Shown here: positions 34,509 to 42,873 of the stretch, piece by piece | How the letters are laid out: each line of letters opens with the position of its first letter | How positions within the stretch are numbered: position 1 is the first letter of the stretch | From: Verrucomicrobiaceae bacterium | GTDB taxonomy: Bacteria > Verrucomicrobiota > Verrucomicrobiia > Verrucomicrobiales > Akkermansiaceae | Reading direction: 5' to 3' | NCBI GenBank assembly: GCA_027487435.1 | Contig: JAIYDP010000404.1 | Location: 1 to 43,368 of the forward strand | DNA length: 43,368 nucleotides | Program-made: the position numbers and the translations under genes | Notes under the pieces: generated by a model | Database searches by the model: none | Seen by the model: only the letters and a program-made list of their open reading frames with translations | Told to the model about the DNA's origin: nothing

Positions 34509-34922
34509 ATGCCTGTAAAACTGAATAACCACGAATCTGGCGATGGTCACGACGACGCTCGTATCGAGATCGTGCCCTTGATCGATATCATGTTCTTCCT
34601 TCTCGCCAGCTTCATGCTGGTAAGTCTCAGCATGACACAAATCGAACGTGTTCCCATGGAATTGCCGCAGTCCGACTCCGCGTTACCAGAAAAATCTCCC
34701 CCACCCCTGCACTTCACTATCAACGAGCAAGGAGTCATCACCCTCGACCAAAACATCCTCACTGCTACTGAAGTCACAGAAAAGCTCGCAGCCCTACCGA
34801 ATCGCGAAGAGCAAGCCGTTTTGATCGCCGCCCACGCCAACGCCAGGCACCAACAAATCATGAAATTGCTCGATGCCCTGCGCACCGCTGGCATCGAAAA
34901 ATTCAGCTTCGAAACCAAATAA
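34509..34922 (+). CDS. exbD: ExbD/TolR family biopolymer transport protein
   Basis: A 137-residue protein with a single membrane helix containing the proton-carrying Asp26 (IVPLIDIMFFLLASFMLV) and a periplasmic ExbD/TolR domain (FTINEQGVITLDQNIL, VLIAAHANARHQQIMKLLDALRTAGIEKFSFETK). It completes the ExbBD motor with the preceding gene, and the next gene starts 24 bp on. Confidence 0.92.
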   Translation: MPVKLNNHESGDGHDDARIEIVPLIDIMFFLLASFMLVSLSMTQIERVPMELPQSDSALPEKSPPPLHFTINEQGVITLDQNILTATEVTEKLAALPNREEQAVLIAAHANARHQQIMKLLDALRTAGIEKFSFETK

Positions 34923-34946
34923 TCTGTTCCATTTCTTCGTCGCTCC

Positions 34947-35420
34947 ATGAAACTCTCCATCATCAACGCCCTCGGTTGCGCTGTCCTTCTTGGCCTCGCC
35001 GCTATTCAATGGGTCAAACATGAAACCCTACGACAACGTGCCCTCGAACAACAACAAGAGACCCACAAAATCTCCGTAGCGCGCGACGAAGCACTTGAAA
35101 AAATCTCCGCATTGCAGATCGACATTGCCGACCTCAAAATCGCGCTAGAACAAACGCAACAAGCTGCACGTGAAGCAACGGAATCCGCGCTCAAGCACGA
35201 AGAAGAAGCAAAGAAGCTCACCCTCGCCAACGCAACGCTACAAACCGAACGCGATACCGTCACAGCGGAACGCGATGCGCTACAAGCCCAGACCGCCGAG
35301 TGGGAAGCCGCCATCAAGCAGCGCGATGCCGCACTGACCAAGCTCAACGCCGACTCCGTCGCATTGCGAAAAAGGCTCGATGAAGCCATCGCACTACTCA
35401 ATAAAGCCGGAGCGAGATAA
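34947..35420 (+). CDS. Membrane-anchored coiled-coil protein of TonB operon
   Basis: A 157-residue protein with an N-terminal hydrophobic segment (about residues 3-22, SIINALGCAVLLGLAAIQWV) and then an almost unbroken Glu/Ala/Lys-rich coiled coil (about 27-152). No known domain is recognised. As the last gene of the tonB-exbB-exbD unit, spaced 24 bp from exbD, it may extend into the periplasm and brace or space the energy-transduction complex. That role is inferred from position and shape only. Confidence 0.7.
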   Translation: MKLSIINALGCAVLLGLAAIQWVKHETLRQRALEQQQETHKISVARDEALEKISALQIDIADLKIALEQTQQAAREATESALKHEEEAKKLTLANATLQTERDTVTAERDALQAQTAEWEAAIKQRDAALTKLNADSVALRKRLDEAIALLNKAGAR

Positions 35421-35642
35421 AAATTACCAACACCGATTCTGATTTCCGCTTCACACGGATAAATCAGAAATCCGAAGTTGAATCTCAGGATTAAAGCATA
35501 CCGCAAATCGATCCAGCGCAACCCTAGGAATATCGGGTGAAATCTCCCTGATTTTGCTAGGTTTGAAAAAAATATACTTTATCTGGAAAATTTTCCTTGC
35601 GCTCGCGTTCGTTTCTGTCATCTTCCTCGCCCCGCCACACAT
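35421..35642. other. Intergenic stretch before tRNA-Glu
   Basis: 222 bp without a gene. It holds a TATACT -10-like box at 35573-35578 about 65 bp before the tRNA and a perfect palindrome GGAAAATTTTCC at 35585-35596. No convincing -35 box or terminator for the TonB operon is seen. Confidence 0.35.
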
Positions 35643-35717
35643 GACCCGTTCGTCTATCGGTTAGGACTCCAGATTTTCATTCTGGCAAGATGGGTTCGAC
35701 TCCCATACGGGTCGCCA
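35643..35717 (+). tRNA. tRNA-Glu (TTC)
   Basis: Acceptor stem GACCCGT pairs with ACGGGTC. The anticodon arm is CCAGA-TTTTCAT-TCTGG with anticodon TTC (Glu). The T arm contains GGTTCGACTCC. Discriminator base is G and the 3' CCA is encoded. Total 75 nt. It stands alone between the TonB operon and mutY. Confidence 0.97.
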
Positions 35718-35799
35718 AATTTGGCACCAGTCATGTAGTGGTTTTCATTGTTTTTTCGGCTTCTCTTTCCTGCTAGCGAATCTGCTAGCTTTCCTCATC

Positions 35800-36810
35800 T
35801 CAAAGAAGCTCGCGCAATACTTTCCGATACGGCGCACTAACTGCAATCGATTCCAAATCTTCCACAGGAATCCAGCTTTCGTGATTCTGTGCCTCGATGT
35901 CATGACCTTCATAGACTCGCAAGGCAACTTTGTATCTCGTGATCGCGTAGCTTCCCTCCCATAATAACTTACCTTTTATCGCGTCACGCGAGGGCAAACG
36001 CCATAGCCCCTGTCGCCGAGATCCTTTTTCTGCAGCCATGAGACAACGCTGTGAATCGTCCAACGCTAAAATCACATTCTCTTCGACGGCAGTAATCTGC
36101 GTTTTTTTTCCTTTCACAGGCAACGATGCTGGATCTTTGGCGGAACACCAGCGCGATACAGGGCATAGCAAACAATCCGGCGCTCCGACGCGGCAAACTC
36201 TCTGGCCCAGCTCCATCAAAGCACTGTTGTACAATCTTGGTCGAGCTTCATCGAGTAAGACCCCTGCCATGTTCCATGCCCATTTGATCCCCGATGTGCT
36301 ATCGATGGCTGTCGCATCATTGAACAAACGTGCAAAAACTCTTTGCACGTTGCCATCGACTAGAGGTGATGGCTCTTCAAAGGCAAAACTTCGTAGCGCC
36401 GCAGCGGTGTAAGGACCTATGCCTGGAAGATTGCGTAGAGCTTTTTCCTCGACAGGAAATACACCGTGGCACTGCTCCACCACAGCTTTAGCAGTAAGAT
36501 GCAATTGCCTTGCTCTTCGGTAATATCCTAAGCCTTCCCAGACGCGCAACAGGGTCGCCTCTTCGGCATTTGCCAAAGCCTGAACATTCGGAAAGGCTTG
36601 GAGAAATCTCTTATAATAGCCTCGCCCTAGGACCACAGCCAATCGCGTTTGCTGCAACATTACTTCGGAGACAAGCACCGCATACGGATCTCTTGTGCGC
36701 CGCCACGGATAATCCATCGCTTGTCCCTCGAACCATTCGACTAACGCGTTGCGAAATGCCGCAATATCTTGATCTGGCAGCAATCGTATTGTCTTATCAA
36801 CCACGGACAT
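35800..36810 (-). CDS. mutY: A/G-specific adenine glycosylase MutY
   Basis: A 336-residue base-excision repair enzyme that removes adenine opposite 8-oxoguanine. It shows the catalytic Glu49 in SEVMLQQT, the helix-hairpin-helix LPGIGPYTAAA, the catalytic Asp152 in VDGNVQRVFAR and the iron-sulfur ligands CRVGAPDCLLCPVSRWC (C-x6-C-x2-C-x5-C). The C-terminal NUDIX-like domain that recognises 8-oxoG follows (about 230-336). It is divergent from rnhC with little space between them. 35718-35799 contains GCTAGC repeats but no clear terminator. Confidence 0.95.
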   Translation of the reverse strand: MSVVDKTIRLLPDQDIAAFRNALVEWFEGQAMDYPWRRTRDPYAVLVSEVMLQQTRLAVVLGRGYYKRFLQAFPNVQALANAEEATLLRVWEGLGYYRRARQLHLTAKAVVEQCHGVFPVEEKALRNLPGIGPYTAAALRSFAFEEPSPLVDGNVQRVFARLFNDATAIDSTSGIKWAWNMAGVLLDEARPRLYNSALMELGQRVCRVGAPDCLLCPVSRWCSAKDPASLPVKGKKTQITAVEENVILALDDSQRCLMAAEKGSRRQGLWRLPSRDAIKGKLLWEGSYAITRYKVALRVYEGHDIEAQNHESWIPVEDLESIAVSAPYRKVLRELL

Positions 36811-36887
36811 AGCTTGCTATGCGAGCCAAAGAATGCCAGTGTATTTTTTGCCTGTCATCGAATCTCATCGTTTACTACATCTCTGAC

Positions 36888-37802
36888 ATGACATCTCACA
36901 CCGCGCCACTCACAACGTTGCAGGCGAAGAAACTTCAGACTTTGCTCTCAAGCTTGGGTTTTGATTTTTTCGAGAAAGAATACACCCTTTTCGCCGCGAA
37001 AAAAGGTAAGCTACAGGTGAGTGTTTATGCCAAGGGCCCCAAAGTTCTGCTGCAGGGAAAAGACACCCGCGATTTCATCGAATTCCACCTCGAACCTGAA
37101 ATCCTCGGCGTAGCGAGCCTAGGCTATGAAGAAGTTCACAATCCAGCGATGTTTGCCGATCATTTTGGTATCGATGAAAGTGGAAAGGGTGACTACCTCG
37201 GCCCGCTCGTCATCGCGGGTGCTTATACCAATGCCACGATCGCAAAGTCCTTATCCCAAGCCGGTATCATGGACTCTAAACGCATCACCACCGCTGAACG
37301 AATCAAAGAACTCGCTCAAGTCATCCGCGCAACACCCGGTCTGCACAGCCATGTGATTTGCCTTCCGCCGTTGCGCTACAACCAACTCTACAAAGAATTC
37401 GGCAATCTGAATCGTCTTCTGGCGTGGGGCCATACCGCTGTCATCGAAAAACTTCACGAACTCGTCCCTTCCTGCCCACGAGCCTTGAGCGACCAATTCG
37501 CCAAAGAATTCGTTTTAGAAAAGGCCTTAGCAGCCAAAAAAATCCCCATCATCCTTGAACAACGCACCAAAGCAGAGAGCGATATCGCTGTGGCCGCTGC
37601 CTCCATTTTAGCTCGGGAACGTTTCCTTGAATGGATGGAAAAAACCTCAAAAGCTGGTGGCATCAAGCTGCCTCTTGGCGCATCAAAAGCAGTCATCGAT
37701 GCGGCTCGGGAGGTGGTCAAAACTCATGGAGCAGACAGCCTCGAAAAAGTTGCCAAGCTCCATTTTAAGTCCACCAACGAAGTATTTGGCGATCTATTGT
37801 AA
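36888..37802 (+). CDS. rnhC: Ribonuclease HIII
   Basis: A 304-residue RNase HIII that cleaves RNA in RNA-DNA hybrids. It has the extra N-terminal substrate-binding domain (about 1-90) and the catalytic domain starting FGIDESGKGDYLGPLVIAG, where Asp96 and Glu97 are metal ligands, then a DSK motif (IMDSKRIT) and the C-terminal SDIAVAAASILARERFL. ATG at 36888 was chosen since it starts the family N-terminal helix; upstream in-frame residues are Cys-rich and unlike the family. The HU/IHF gene follows 88 bp later. Confidence 0.93.
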   Translation: MTSHTAPLTTLQAKKLQTLLSSLGFDFFEKEYTLFAAKKGKLQVSVYAKGPKVLLQGKDTRDFIEFHLEPEILGVASLGYEEVHNPAMFADHFGIDESGKGDYLGPLVIAGAYTNATIAKSLSQAGIMDSKRITTAERIKELAQVIRATPGLHSHVICLPPLRYNQLYKEFGNLNRLLAWGHTAVIEKLHELVPSCPRALSDQFAKEFVLEKALAAKKIPIILEQRTKAESDIAVAAASILARERFLEWMEKTSKAGGIKLPLGASKAVIDAAREVVKTHGADSLEKVAKLHFKSTNEVFGDLL

Positions 37803-37890
37803 CATTTTTTTGCATCTTTTGTGTTTTCCATGCGACAAAGGCAAAACCTGTGCAAGATTACGGCACACATAACCACGATATACATTAGCG

Positions 37891-38214
37891 ATGCCGAACC
37901 TTAACAAAAAAGAACTCATTGCCGCAATCACGAACCGCCTTGGACATCGAGAGCTCACCCAAGAAGACGTAGCCGAAGTCCTCGATTCTATGCTTGATCT
38001 CATCGTCGAGCGACTGAGTTGTGGAGACGATGTGGCACTGCGGAAATTTGGGCAATTTGTCCTCGTAGAATCTCCAGAGCGCATAGGCCGAAATCCGAAA
38101 AGACCTTCGGAAACTTCGGTCATTCCCGCTCGTTCCATGGTCAAATTCCGCCCCAGCAGTGAGACCAAAGCCGAAGTCGCGAAAGCACTTCCTTTCATGC
38201 GTCAACGCAAGTAG
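37891..38214 (+). CDS. HU/IHF family nucleoid DNA-binding protein
   Basis: A 107-residue histone-like protein. It has the HU/IHF helices (NKKELIAAITNRLG, VAEVLDSMLDLIVERL), the ALRKFGQFVLVE hairpin and the DNA-bending arm R-x-GRNPKRP ... IPARSMVKFRPS. Length and the arm sequence resemble IHF-alpha more than HU. It binds and bends DNA as a dimer. The stretch 38215-38398 to ispG shows no further gene. Confidence 0.92.
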   Translation: MPNLNKKELIAAITNRLGHRELTQEDVAEVLDSMLDLIVERLSCGDDVALRKFGQFVLVESPERIGRNPKRPSETSVIPARSMVKFRPSSETKAEVAKALPFMRQRK

Positions 38215-38398
38215 CCCATCTCTTAGCTACCCCCTCTGATGCCGATCTCACATCAGCAACACCAGCACTGAAATACAAAAATCAGTGAAGCCGTTGTTGC
38301 TCTCAACTTCGCTTCCGCAGTGGAGAATCGCACGCAGTGTCTGCCATTCTCAATCCTAGCATTGCAAAACCCGTAAATTCCGTTTATTTCTTTCGCCG

Positions 38399-40195
38399 AT
38401 GAACCTTGATGCTGCCCTGCGCTACTGCCCTGACCTGCTCGCCTACAACCGCCGCGTATCACGCGAAGTAAAAGTCGCACACATCGGCATCGGCGGCAGC
38501 AATCCCATTCGCATCCAGTCGATGATCACATCTGACACCCGCGATACCCCCGCCTGTGTCAAAGAGGTTCTTGAACTTGCCGATGCCGGCTGCGAAATCG
38601 TCCGCATCACCGCGCAAACCAAAGTCTATGCAGCTAACCTCGAAAACATCGCGCGCGAAGTCCGAGCCGCAGGCTGCCAAGTCCCCCTTGTCGCCGACAT
38701 CCATTTTAAACCAGATGCCGCTCTTGAAGCCGCCAAATGGGTGGAAAAAATCCGCGTCAACCCTGGCAATTATGCCGACAAGAAAAAATTCGAAATCCGC
38801 GAATACAGCGATTTCCAGTATGAGGAAGAACTCCAACGCATCCGCGATGAATTCTCCCCGCTTGTTGCCCTCTGCAAGGATCTTGGTCGCGCCATGCGCA
38901 TCGGCACCAATCACGGATCGCTCTCCGACCGCATCATGAATCGCTACGGCGATACCCCATTGGGCATGGTCGAGAGTGCCCTCGAGTTCGCCCGTATCGC
39001 CCGCGATATGAGCTACCACAATTTCGTCTTCTCCATGAAGGCTTCGAATCCCAAGGTCATGATCGAGGCCTACCGCCTCCTCGTCGCTCGCTTGGATCAA
39101 GAAGGCTCGGATTGGAATTACCCCATCCACCTCGGCGTTACCGAAGCTGGCGACGGCGAGGACGGACGCATCAAAAGCGCTATTGGCATCGGATCGCTTC
39201 TCGCCGACGGCATCGGTGATACCGTCCGTGTCTCGCTTACCGAGGATGCGATCTATGAAATCCCTGTCGCACAGGCACTCGCCGCGCCCTACCAACGAGC
39301 CACCAACTCCACCCCATCTCCCTCGCCCGCCACGCATCTCGGCTACGACCCTTTCAGCTACGAACGCCGCGCCTCTTTACCGATCCAGTCCATGGGCATT
39401 GACCTCGGCGGCGGACAAACCGTGCGCGTCTTGACATCCCAAGAAAAATGGAACGCCTTGGCTCACAAATTCAACGAACTCGGTGACTACAAACCCGAAA
39501 TCATTGCGGAGAAATCATCCGCCATCTCCGTTGATCCGCGCGATTCCGAGTCCATTGCCACACTCAATGCCTCTAGCCAAGCGCAACTCGTTACTGTCAT
39601 CGATGGCATCGACCTAGCACCCATCCACGCTTTCCGTTTGCTCGCTTCACGGCTCGACAAACGCCACCCCATCCTCCTCAAAGATACCTTCACCCCCGCC
39701 ACCGAGGATACCGAATTCGTTCCCGTCCTTCTGCAAGCCGCAAGCAACATCGGCTCGCTGCTGTGCGATGGTATCGGCGATGCCATCCTCATCCAAGGCA
39801 TCGAAGCCCCAGGCCAAAGCATGCGCGCTGCTTACAACATCCTCCAGGCCGCTGGCGTGCGCATCTTTAAAACCGACTACGTTGCCTGCCCCAGTTGCGG
39901 ACGCACCCTCTTCAATCTCCAATCCACCACCCAAAAAATCCGCGCCGCCACCGGCCACCTGAAAGGCGTGCGCATCGCCGTCATGGGATGCATCGTCAAT
40001 GGCCCTGGAGAAATGGCCGATGCCGACTTCGGATACGTCGGCGGTGCCCCCGGTAAAATCAATCTCTACGTAGGCAAAACAGCGGTGAAATTCAACATCC
40101 CTGAAAACGAAGCCGTCGAACGCCTCATCGACCTCATCACCGAACACGGCAAATGGATCCCCGCGCCAGCAACGCCGATCGCAGCCCCTGAGTAG
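38399..40195 (+). CDS. ispG: 4-hydroxy-3-methylbut-2-en-1-yl diphosphate synthase (large type)
   Basis: A 598-residue IspG/GcpE, the penultimate enzyme of the MEP isoprenoid pathway. Residues 1-290 form the TIM barrel (NPIRIQSMITSDTRD, VPLVADIHFKPDAAL, VRVNPGNY-like IRVNPGNYADK). A large central insertion (about 290-470) follows, as in plants, Chlamydiae and other PVC bacteria. The C-terminal [4Fe-4S] domain has Cys497 and Cys500 (CPSCGRTLF), Cys531 (GCIVNGPGE) and Glu538. It is typically flavodoxin- or ferredoxin-driven. The ATG is well supported by the family start; no other MEP gene is adjacent. Confidence 0.96.
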   Translation: MNLDAALRYCPDLLAYNRRVSREVKVAHIGIGGSNPIRIQSMITSDTRDTPACVKEVLELADAGCEIVRITAQTKVYAANLENIAREVRAAGCQVPLVADIHFKPDAALEAAKWVEKIRVNPGNYADKKKFEIREYSDFQYEEELQRIRDEFSPLVALCKDLGRAMRIGTNHGSLSDRIMNRYGDTPLGMVESALEFARIARDMSYHNFVFSMKASNPKVMIEAYRLLVARLDQEGSDWNYPIHLGVTEAGDGEDGRIKSAIGIGSLLADGIGDTVRVSLTEDAIYEIPVAQALAAPYQRATNSTPSPSPATHLGYDPFSYERRASLPIQSMGIDLGGGQTVRVLTSQEKWNALAHKFNELGDYKPEIIAEKSSAISVDPRDSESIATLNASSQAQLVTVIDGIDLAPIHAFRLLASRLDKRHPILLKDTFTPATEDTEFVPVLLQAASNIGSLLCDGIGDAILIQGIEAPGQSMRAAYNILQAAGVRIFKTDYVACPSCGRTLFNLQSTTQKIRAATGHLKGVRIAVMGCIVNGPGEMADADFGYVGGAPGKINLYVGKTAVKFNIPENEAVERLIDLITEHGKWIPAPATPIAAPE

Positions 40196-40441
40196 CCTAT
40201 CGCAGCAATTCCGATCCTTGGCTTTCCCCGTATCATTATGGTGGTACGATGAAACATAAATGATTCTATTTTTCCCAAGCTCCAATGGCAAATTACGACA
40301 GACGCATCGACCCCTCAATCTGTAGGACGCGAGTCGCCCCTTTACGCCAACCATCCCTGGTGTTAAAACTTTTTAGTCAACAGCCATTCGATCCATCAAA
40401 AAAATGCGAACTTTCTCGTGCTGGGAAAGCCTCTCATCTGA

Positions 40442-41230
40442 TCATTGCGCAAAGCTCGTATTGGGTTTTGCGAGATCGAGCTCTTTGATCCAGATGTTGC
40501 GATAGCGCACATCGTGTCCCTCCGCTTGCAGTTTGATTCCTTGCGGCGTGTCGGTGATGCCTTTGCCGCCGTCATTGCCACCATCGATGCCCGAATTCGG
40601 GCCTCCCCAGACTTGGTTGATGGCTACATTTTGATGAGCGAGCTGTCCATTGACATACACCGTCACGAGAGCTTTTTCGGAAAGCTTGCCATCGGTAAAT
40701 CGAGCAGCGCGAAAGATGATATCATAGCTGTTCCAAACGCCGATACCTTTGTAAAGCGCATAGGGAGAATCCGTTTCATTGATGACAGCCGCCATCCCAT
40801 GCTTGGATTGATCGCCGTCCTTAATTTGAATTTCGTATCGATTCTGCAAATAAACCCCGCTGTTGCCACCTTGTTTTGCGAGATAGAACTCCACGTGCAA
40901 ACGAAAATCCCGATAGGCTTTTTTCGTCACGATATCGGCAGCACCATACATGCCGAGTTGAACCATGGGGTCATCGGTTTTCACGCAGGTGCCGCCATCA
41001 ATCGGATCTTCGACGATTGGCCATTTGATCGGTAGGGAAGATGCGAAACGCGGTCCCTGCCAATAGGTCCACTTTTCATCCAAGGTCTTTTTTGAGCCAT
41101 CGAGCAAGAGTTCCCCGCCTTCAACGGACTTCGCGCCCACCCCTATGTTCGCAATGGCAGTCGGCTTTGCTTCCTCGGCTATTACAGGCAAAAGAAAGCT
41201 GAACAATATCGTAACCAAAGAAATTTTCAT
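40442..41230 (-). CDS. Secreted DUF1080 (3-keto-disaccharide hydrolase-like) protein
   Basis: A 262-residue exported protein: signal peptide about 1-18 (ISLVTILFSFLLPVIA) and one DUF1080 concanavalin-like domain, with FRLHVEFYLAKQGGNSGVYLQNRYEIQIKD, KGIGVWNSYDIIFRAARF and VYVNGQLAHQNV as the usual landmarks. Relatives hydrolyse 3-keto-glycosides or bind carbohydrate. ATG at 41230 was chosen as the start of the signal peptide. Transcribed alone; a 15-bp palindrome lies 51 bp upstream. The convergent stretch 40196-40441 after ispG shows no gene. Confidence 0.85.
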   Translation of the reverse strand: MKISLVTILFSFLLPVIAEEAKPTAIANIGVGAKSVEGGELLLDGSKKTLDEKWTYWQGPRFASSLPIKWPIVEDPIDGGTCVKTDDPMVQLGMYGAADIVTKKAYRDFRLHVEFYLAKQGGNSGVYLQNRYEIQIKDGDQSKHGMAAVINETDSPYALYKGIGVWNSYDIIFRAARFTDGKLSEKALVTVYVNGQLAHQNVAINQVWGGPNSGIDGGNDGGKGITDTPQGIKLQAEGHDVRYRNIWIKELDLAKPNTSFAQ

Positions 41231-41586
41231 GACAGCGAGAGTATGCACCAGCAGACGTGGATGACAAGGTAAGTCTTTTTTGGGGATGATCCCCATTCGA
41301 TGATCGAAGCCGGGTCGAATCCCGATCAGAATCATAGGAGTTTTTCTCCACGAGAATGATCATAACGTTCAACCCGAGATCCCAAGTCGAGCGCCAGAAA
41401 AGCGTTTCTAGGTTTTGATTTGCAAGGAGTATCATGGCCGCTGTGAACTGCATGCAAAGATGCTGCCCCAAGGACTGAAATGCCTTGCGCGGCTAATGAT
41501 GGCAGCGATTGGCGGCGTCATCCTTCGGATTTCGGGCTCAATACAGGCTTCCCTTTTCGCCATGGATGAGCTAGGGTTTTTTTGAA
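41231..41586. other. Intergenic region with 15-bp palindrome
   Basis: 356 bp between divergent genes. It contains TGGGGAT-G-ATCCCCA at 41281-41295, a perfect palindrome 51 bp upstream of the DUF1080 gene. A run of T residues lies on the wrong side for a terminator on the plus strand, so an operator is the better guess. No ORF here looks coding. Confidence 0.4.
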
Positions 41587-42138
41587 ATGAAAAAATTCAT
41601 TATCCTTTTGATCGTCTTAGGCCTAGCCACAGTAGGCGCACTATTTTACATCAAGGATAAGCGTTACGACGTGGTGATTACGCAGGAAAACATCGATGCG
41701 TCGCTCGTGAAACGCTTTCCTATGACCAAGAGGTATCTGCTGATTTTCAGTATTACCTATTCGAATCCTCAGGTTACACTTCTCGAGAATGAGGATCGAG
41801 TTCAAGTCGGGCTAGATGCCACTGTTCATCTCCGAATTGATGGCGAGTCGAAGGATTTGGGTGGCACCGCTTTCGTCACCTCGGGCATACGCTACGATAG
41901 CGAGACGCAAGAATTCTTCCTAGATGAAGCTGAAATTTCCAAACTTGAGATCAAAGGTATTCCCGAAAAGTTGACGACACAGGTTTCAAACTTTGCATCG
42001 AAGGCCGCAAAGGAATACATCGAGAAGCGTCCCGTTTATCGAATTGAAGCCAAAGATGCCAAAACCACCGCAGCGAAGCTGCTTCTCAAAGGATTTGAAA
42101 TCAAAAACAAAGCCATCTACGTTACGCTCGGTATTTAG
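41587..42138 (+). CDS. DUF1439/YceB-like membrane-anchored protein
   Basis: A 183-residue protein with an N-terminal hydrophobic anchor (about residues 3-22) and a periplasmic domain resembling the YceB/DUF1439 family: YDVVITQENIDASLVKRFP, FSITYSNPQVTLLENEDRVQVGLDATVHLRI and FLDEAEISKLEIKGIPEKL. The fold is lipid-binding-like; unlike YceB there is no lipobox Cys. Precise function unknown. The start ATG follows a T-run and a short AAA stretch. Confidence 0.75.
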   Translation: MKKFIILLIVLGLATVGALFYIKDKRYDVVITQENIDASLVKRFPMTKRYLLIFSITYSNPQVTLLENEDRVQVGLDATVHLRIDGESKDLGGTAFVTSGIRYDSETQEFFLDEAEISKLEIKGIPEKLTTQVSNFASKAAKEYIEKRPVYRIEAKDAKTTAAKLLLKGFEIKNKAIYVTLGI

Positions 42139-42245
42139 TAGAGTCGGGAGCAGCACAGCGGCAACACCACCCGTTGCTCCCTACCCTAGTTAAGGAACGA
42201 TCCCATGAACATCAACCGACCCCATCTTTACTTTATGCATTTCCC

Positions 42246-42273
42246 ATTAGCGAAGGAACAGTCACTTTGCATC
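42246..42273. repeat. Left copy of 28-bp direct repeat
   Basis: Starts ATTAGCGAAGGAACAG and ends TTTGCATC. It matches the copy at 42830-42857 in 25 of 28 positions. Base composition turns AT-rich right after it. Confidence 0.7.
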
Positions 42274-42380
42274 TTGCAGGAAAAATATCTAAAAATTTGA
42301 ATTCAAGAGCGAATTTATTAAACGATGATGAAGAAGAAGATTATGAAGACGAATAAAATTTACCAGATAATAGAGAAAAC

Positions 42381-42803
42381 ATGGGGCCATATAGACCAGA
42401 AATAGTTAAGTCACTAAATACTATTTTTCAGGCAGAATTGCCAGAAGATGCCGCATTTATTTTGCTTGATTTTCATCCTGGGGATTTAAGAGGCTTGCCA
42501 GTTTTAGTGGCTCCAACACAGACTAATCAGCTACAATATACTGATTGGATTTATTCTGAAGCTTTATGTTCTTGTATACCGGAGGAAATTTCCTTGCCAG
42601 ACGAGTTTACTAGTAATCCTGAATCTGAGGATGAGCTATTTTTAGCAGTCGGTGTTTTTTTTATGAATGTTATTAAAGCTATGACAATCCAGCCAAAGAT
42701 TCCACCTTATTTAAGTATGGATGGATGCAGTTATTTTAGACTAAAAGACGGCGTAATGGTCAGTCCGCGTGATATTGCATTAGATTTTCAAAATGTTAAA
42801 TGA
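42381..42803 (+). CDS. AT-rich hypothetical gene between direct repeats
   Basis: A 140-residue acidic protein (GPYRPEIVKSLNTIF, then FILLDFHPGDLRGLP, CIPEEISLPDEF, FLAVGVFFMNVIKAM). No signal peptide or known family is recognised. Compact acidic proteins of this kind include immunity proteins, but no toxin gene is visible. Its DNA is visibly richer in A and T than the rest of the window, with codons ending mostly in A or T. In the same frame upstream, an ORF ends in an acidic run (DDEEEDYEDE) at 42356 with one stop between, so a broken longer gene is possible. Confidence 0.55.
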   Translation: MGPYRPEIVKSLNTIFQAELPEDAAFILLDFHPGDLRGLPVLVAPTQTNQLQYTDWIYSEALCSCIPEEISLPDEFTSNPESEDELFLAVGVFFMNVIKAMTIQPKIPPYLSMDGCSYFRLKDGVMVSPRDIALDFQNVK

Positions 42804-42829
42804 ACGTGAATGAGTCCTTGGAAATACGA

Positions 42830-42873
42830 ATTAGCAAAGGGACAGTCACTTTCCATCGGTCACTTTCCATCGG
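42830..42873. repeat. Right copy of direct repeat plus 14-bp tandem duplication
   Basis: The 28-bp copy at 42830-42857 matches the left copy except three positions. Inside and after it, TCACTTTCCATCGG is repeated twice in tandem (42846-42859 and 42860-42873). It runs directly into tandem array 3. Confidence 0.75.

Noticed and set aside
35714..35725. Palindrome GCCAAATTTGGC at the tRNA 3' end
   Set aside because: It overlaps the discriminator base and encoded CCA, is not followed by a T-run, and 12-bp palindromes arise by chance.
35774..35791. GCTAGC repeat hairpin after mutY as a terminator
   Set aside because: The stem is short and no T-run follows it on the minus strand.
38459..40354. Long Gly/Asp-rich minus-strand ORFs of 235 and 292 residues
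   Set aside because: They mirror the codon pattern of ispG on the opposite strand and show no family features.
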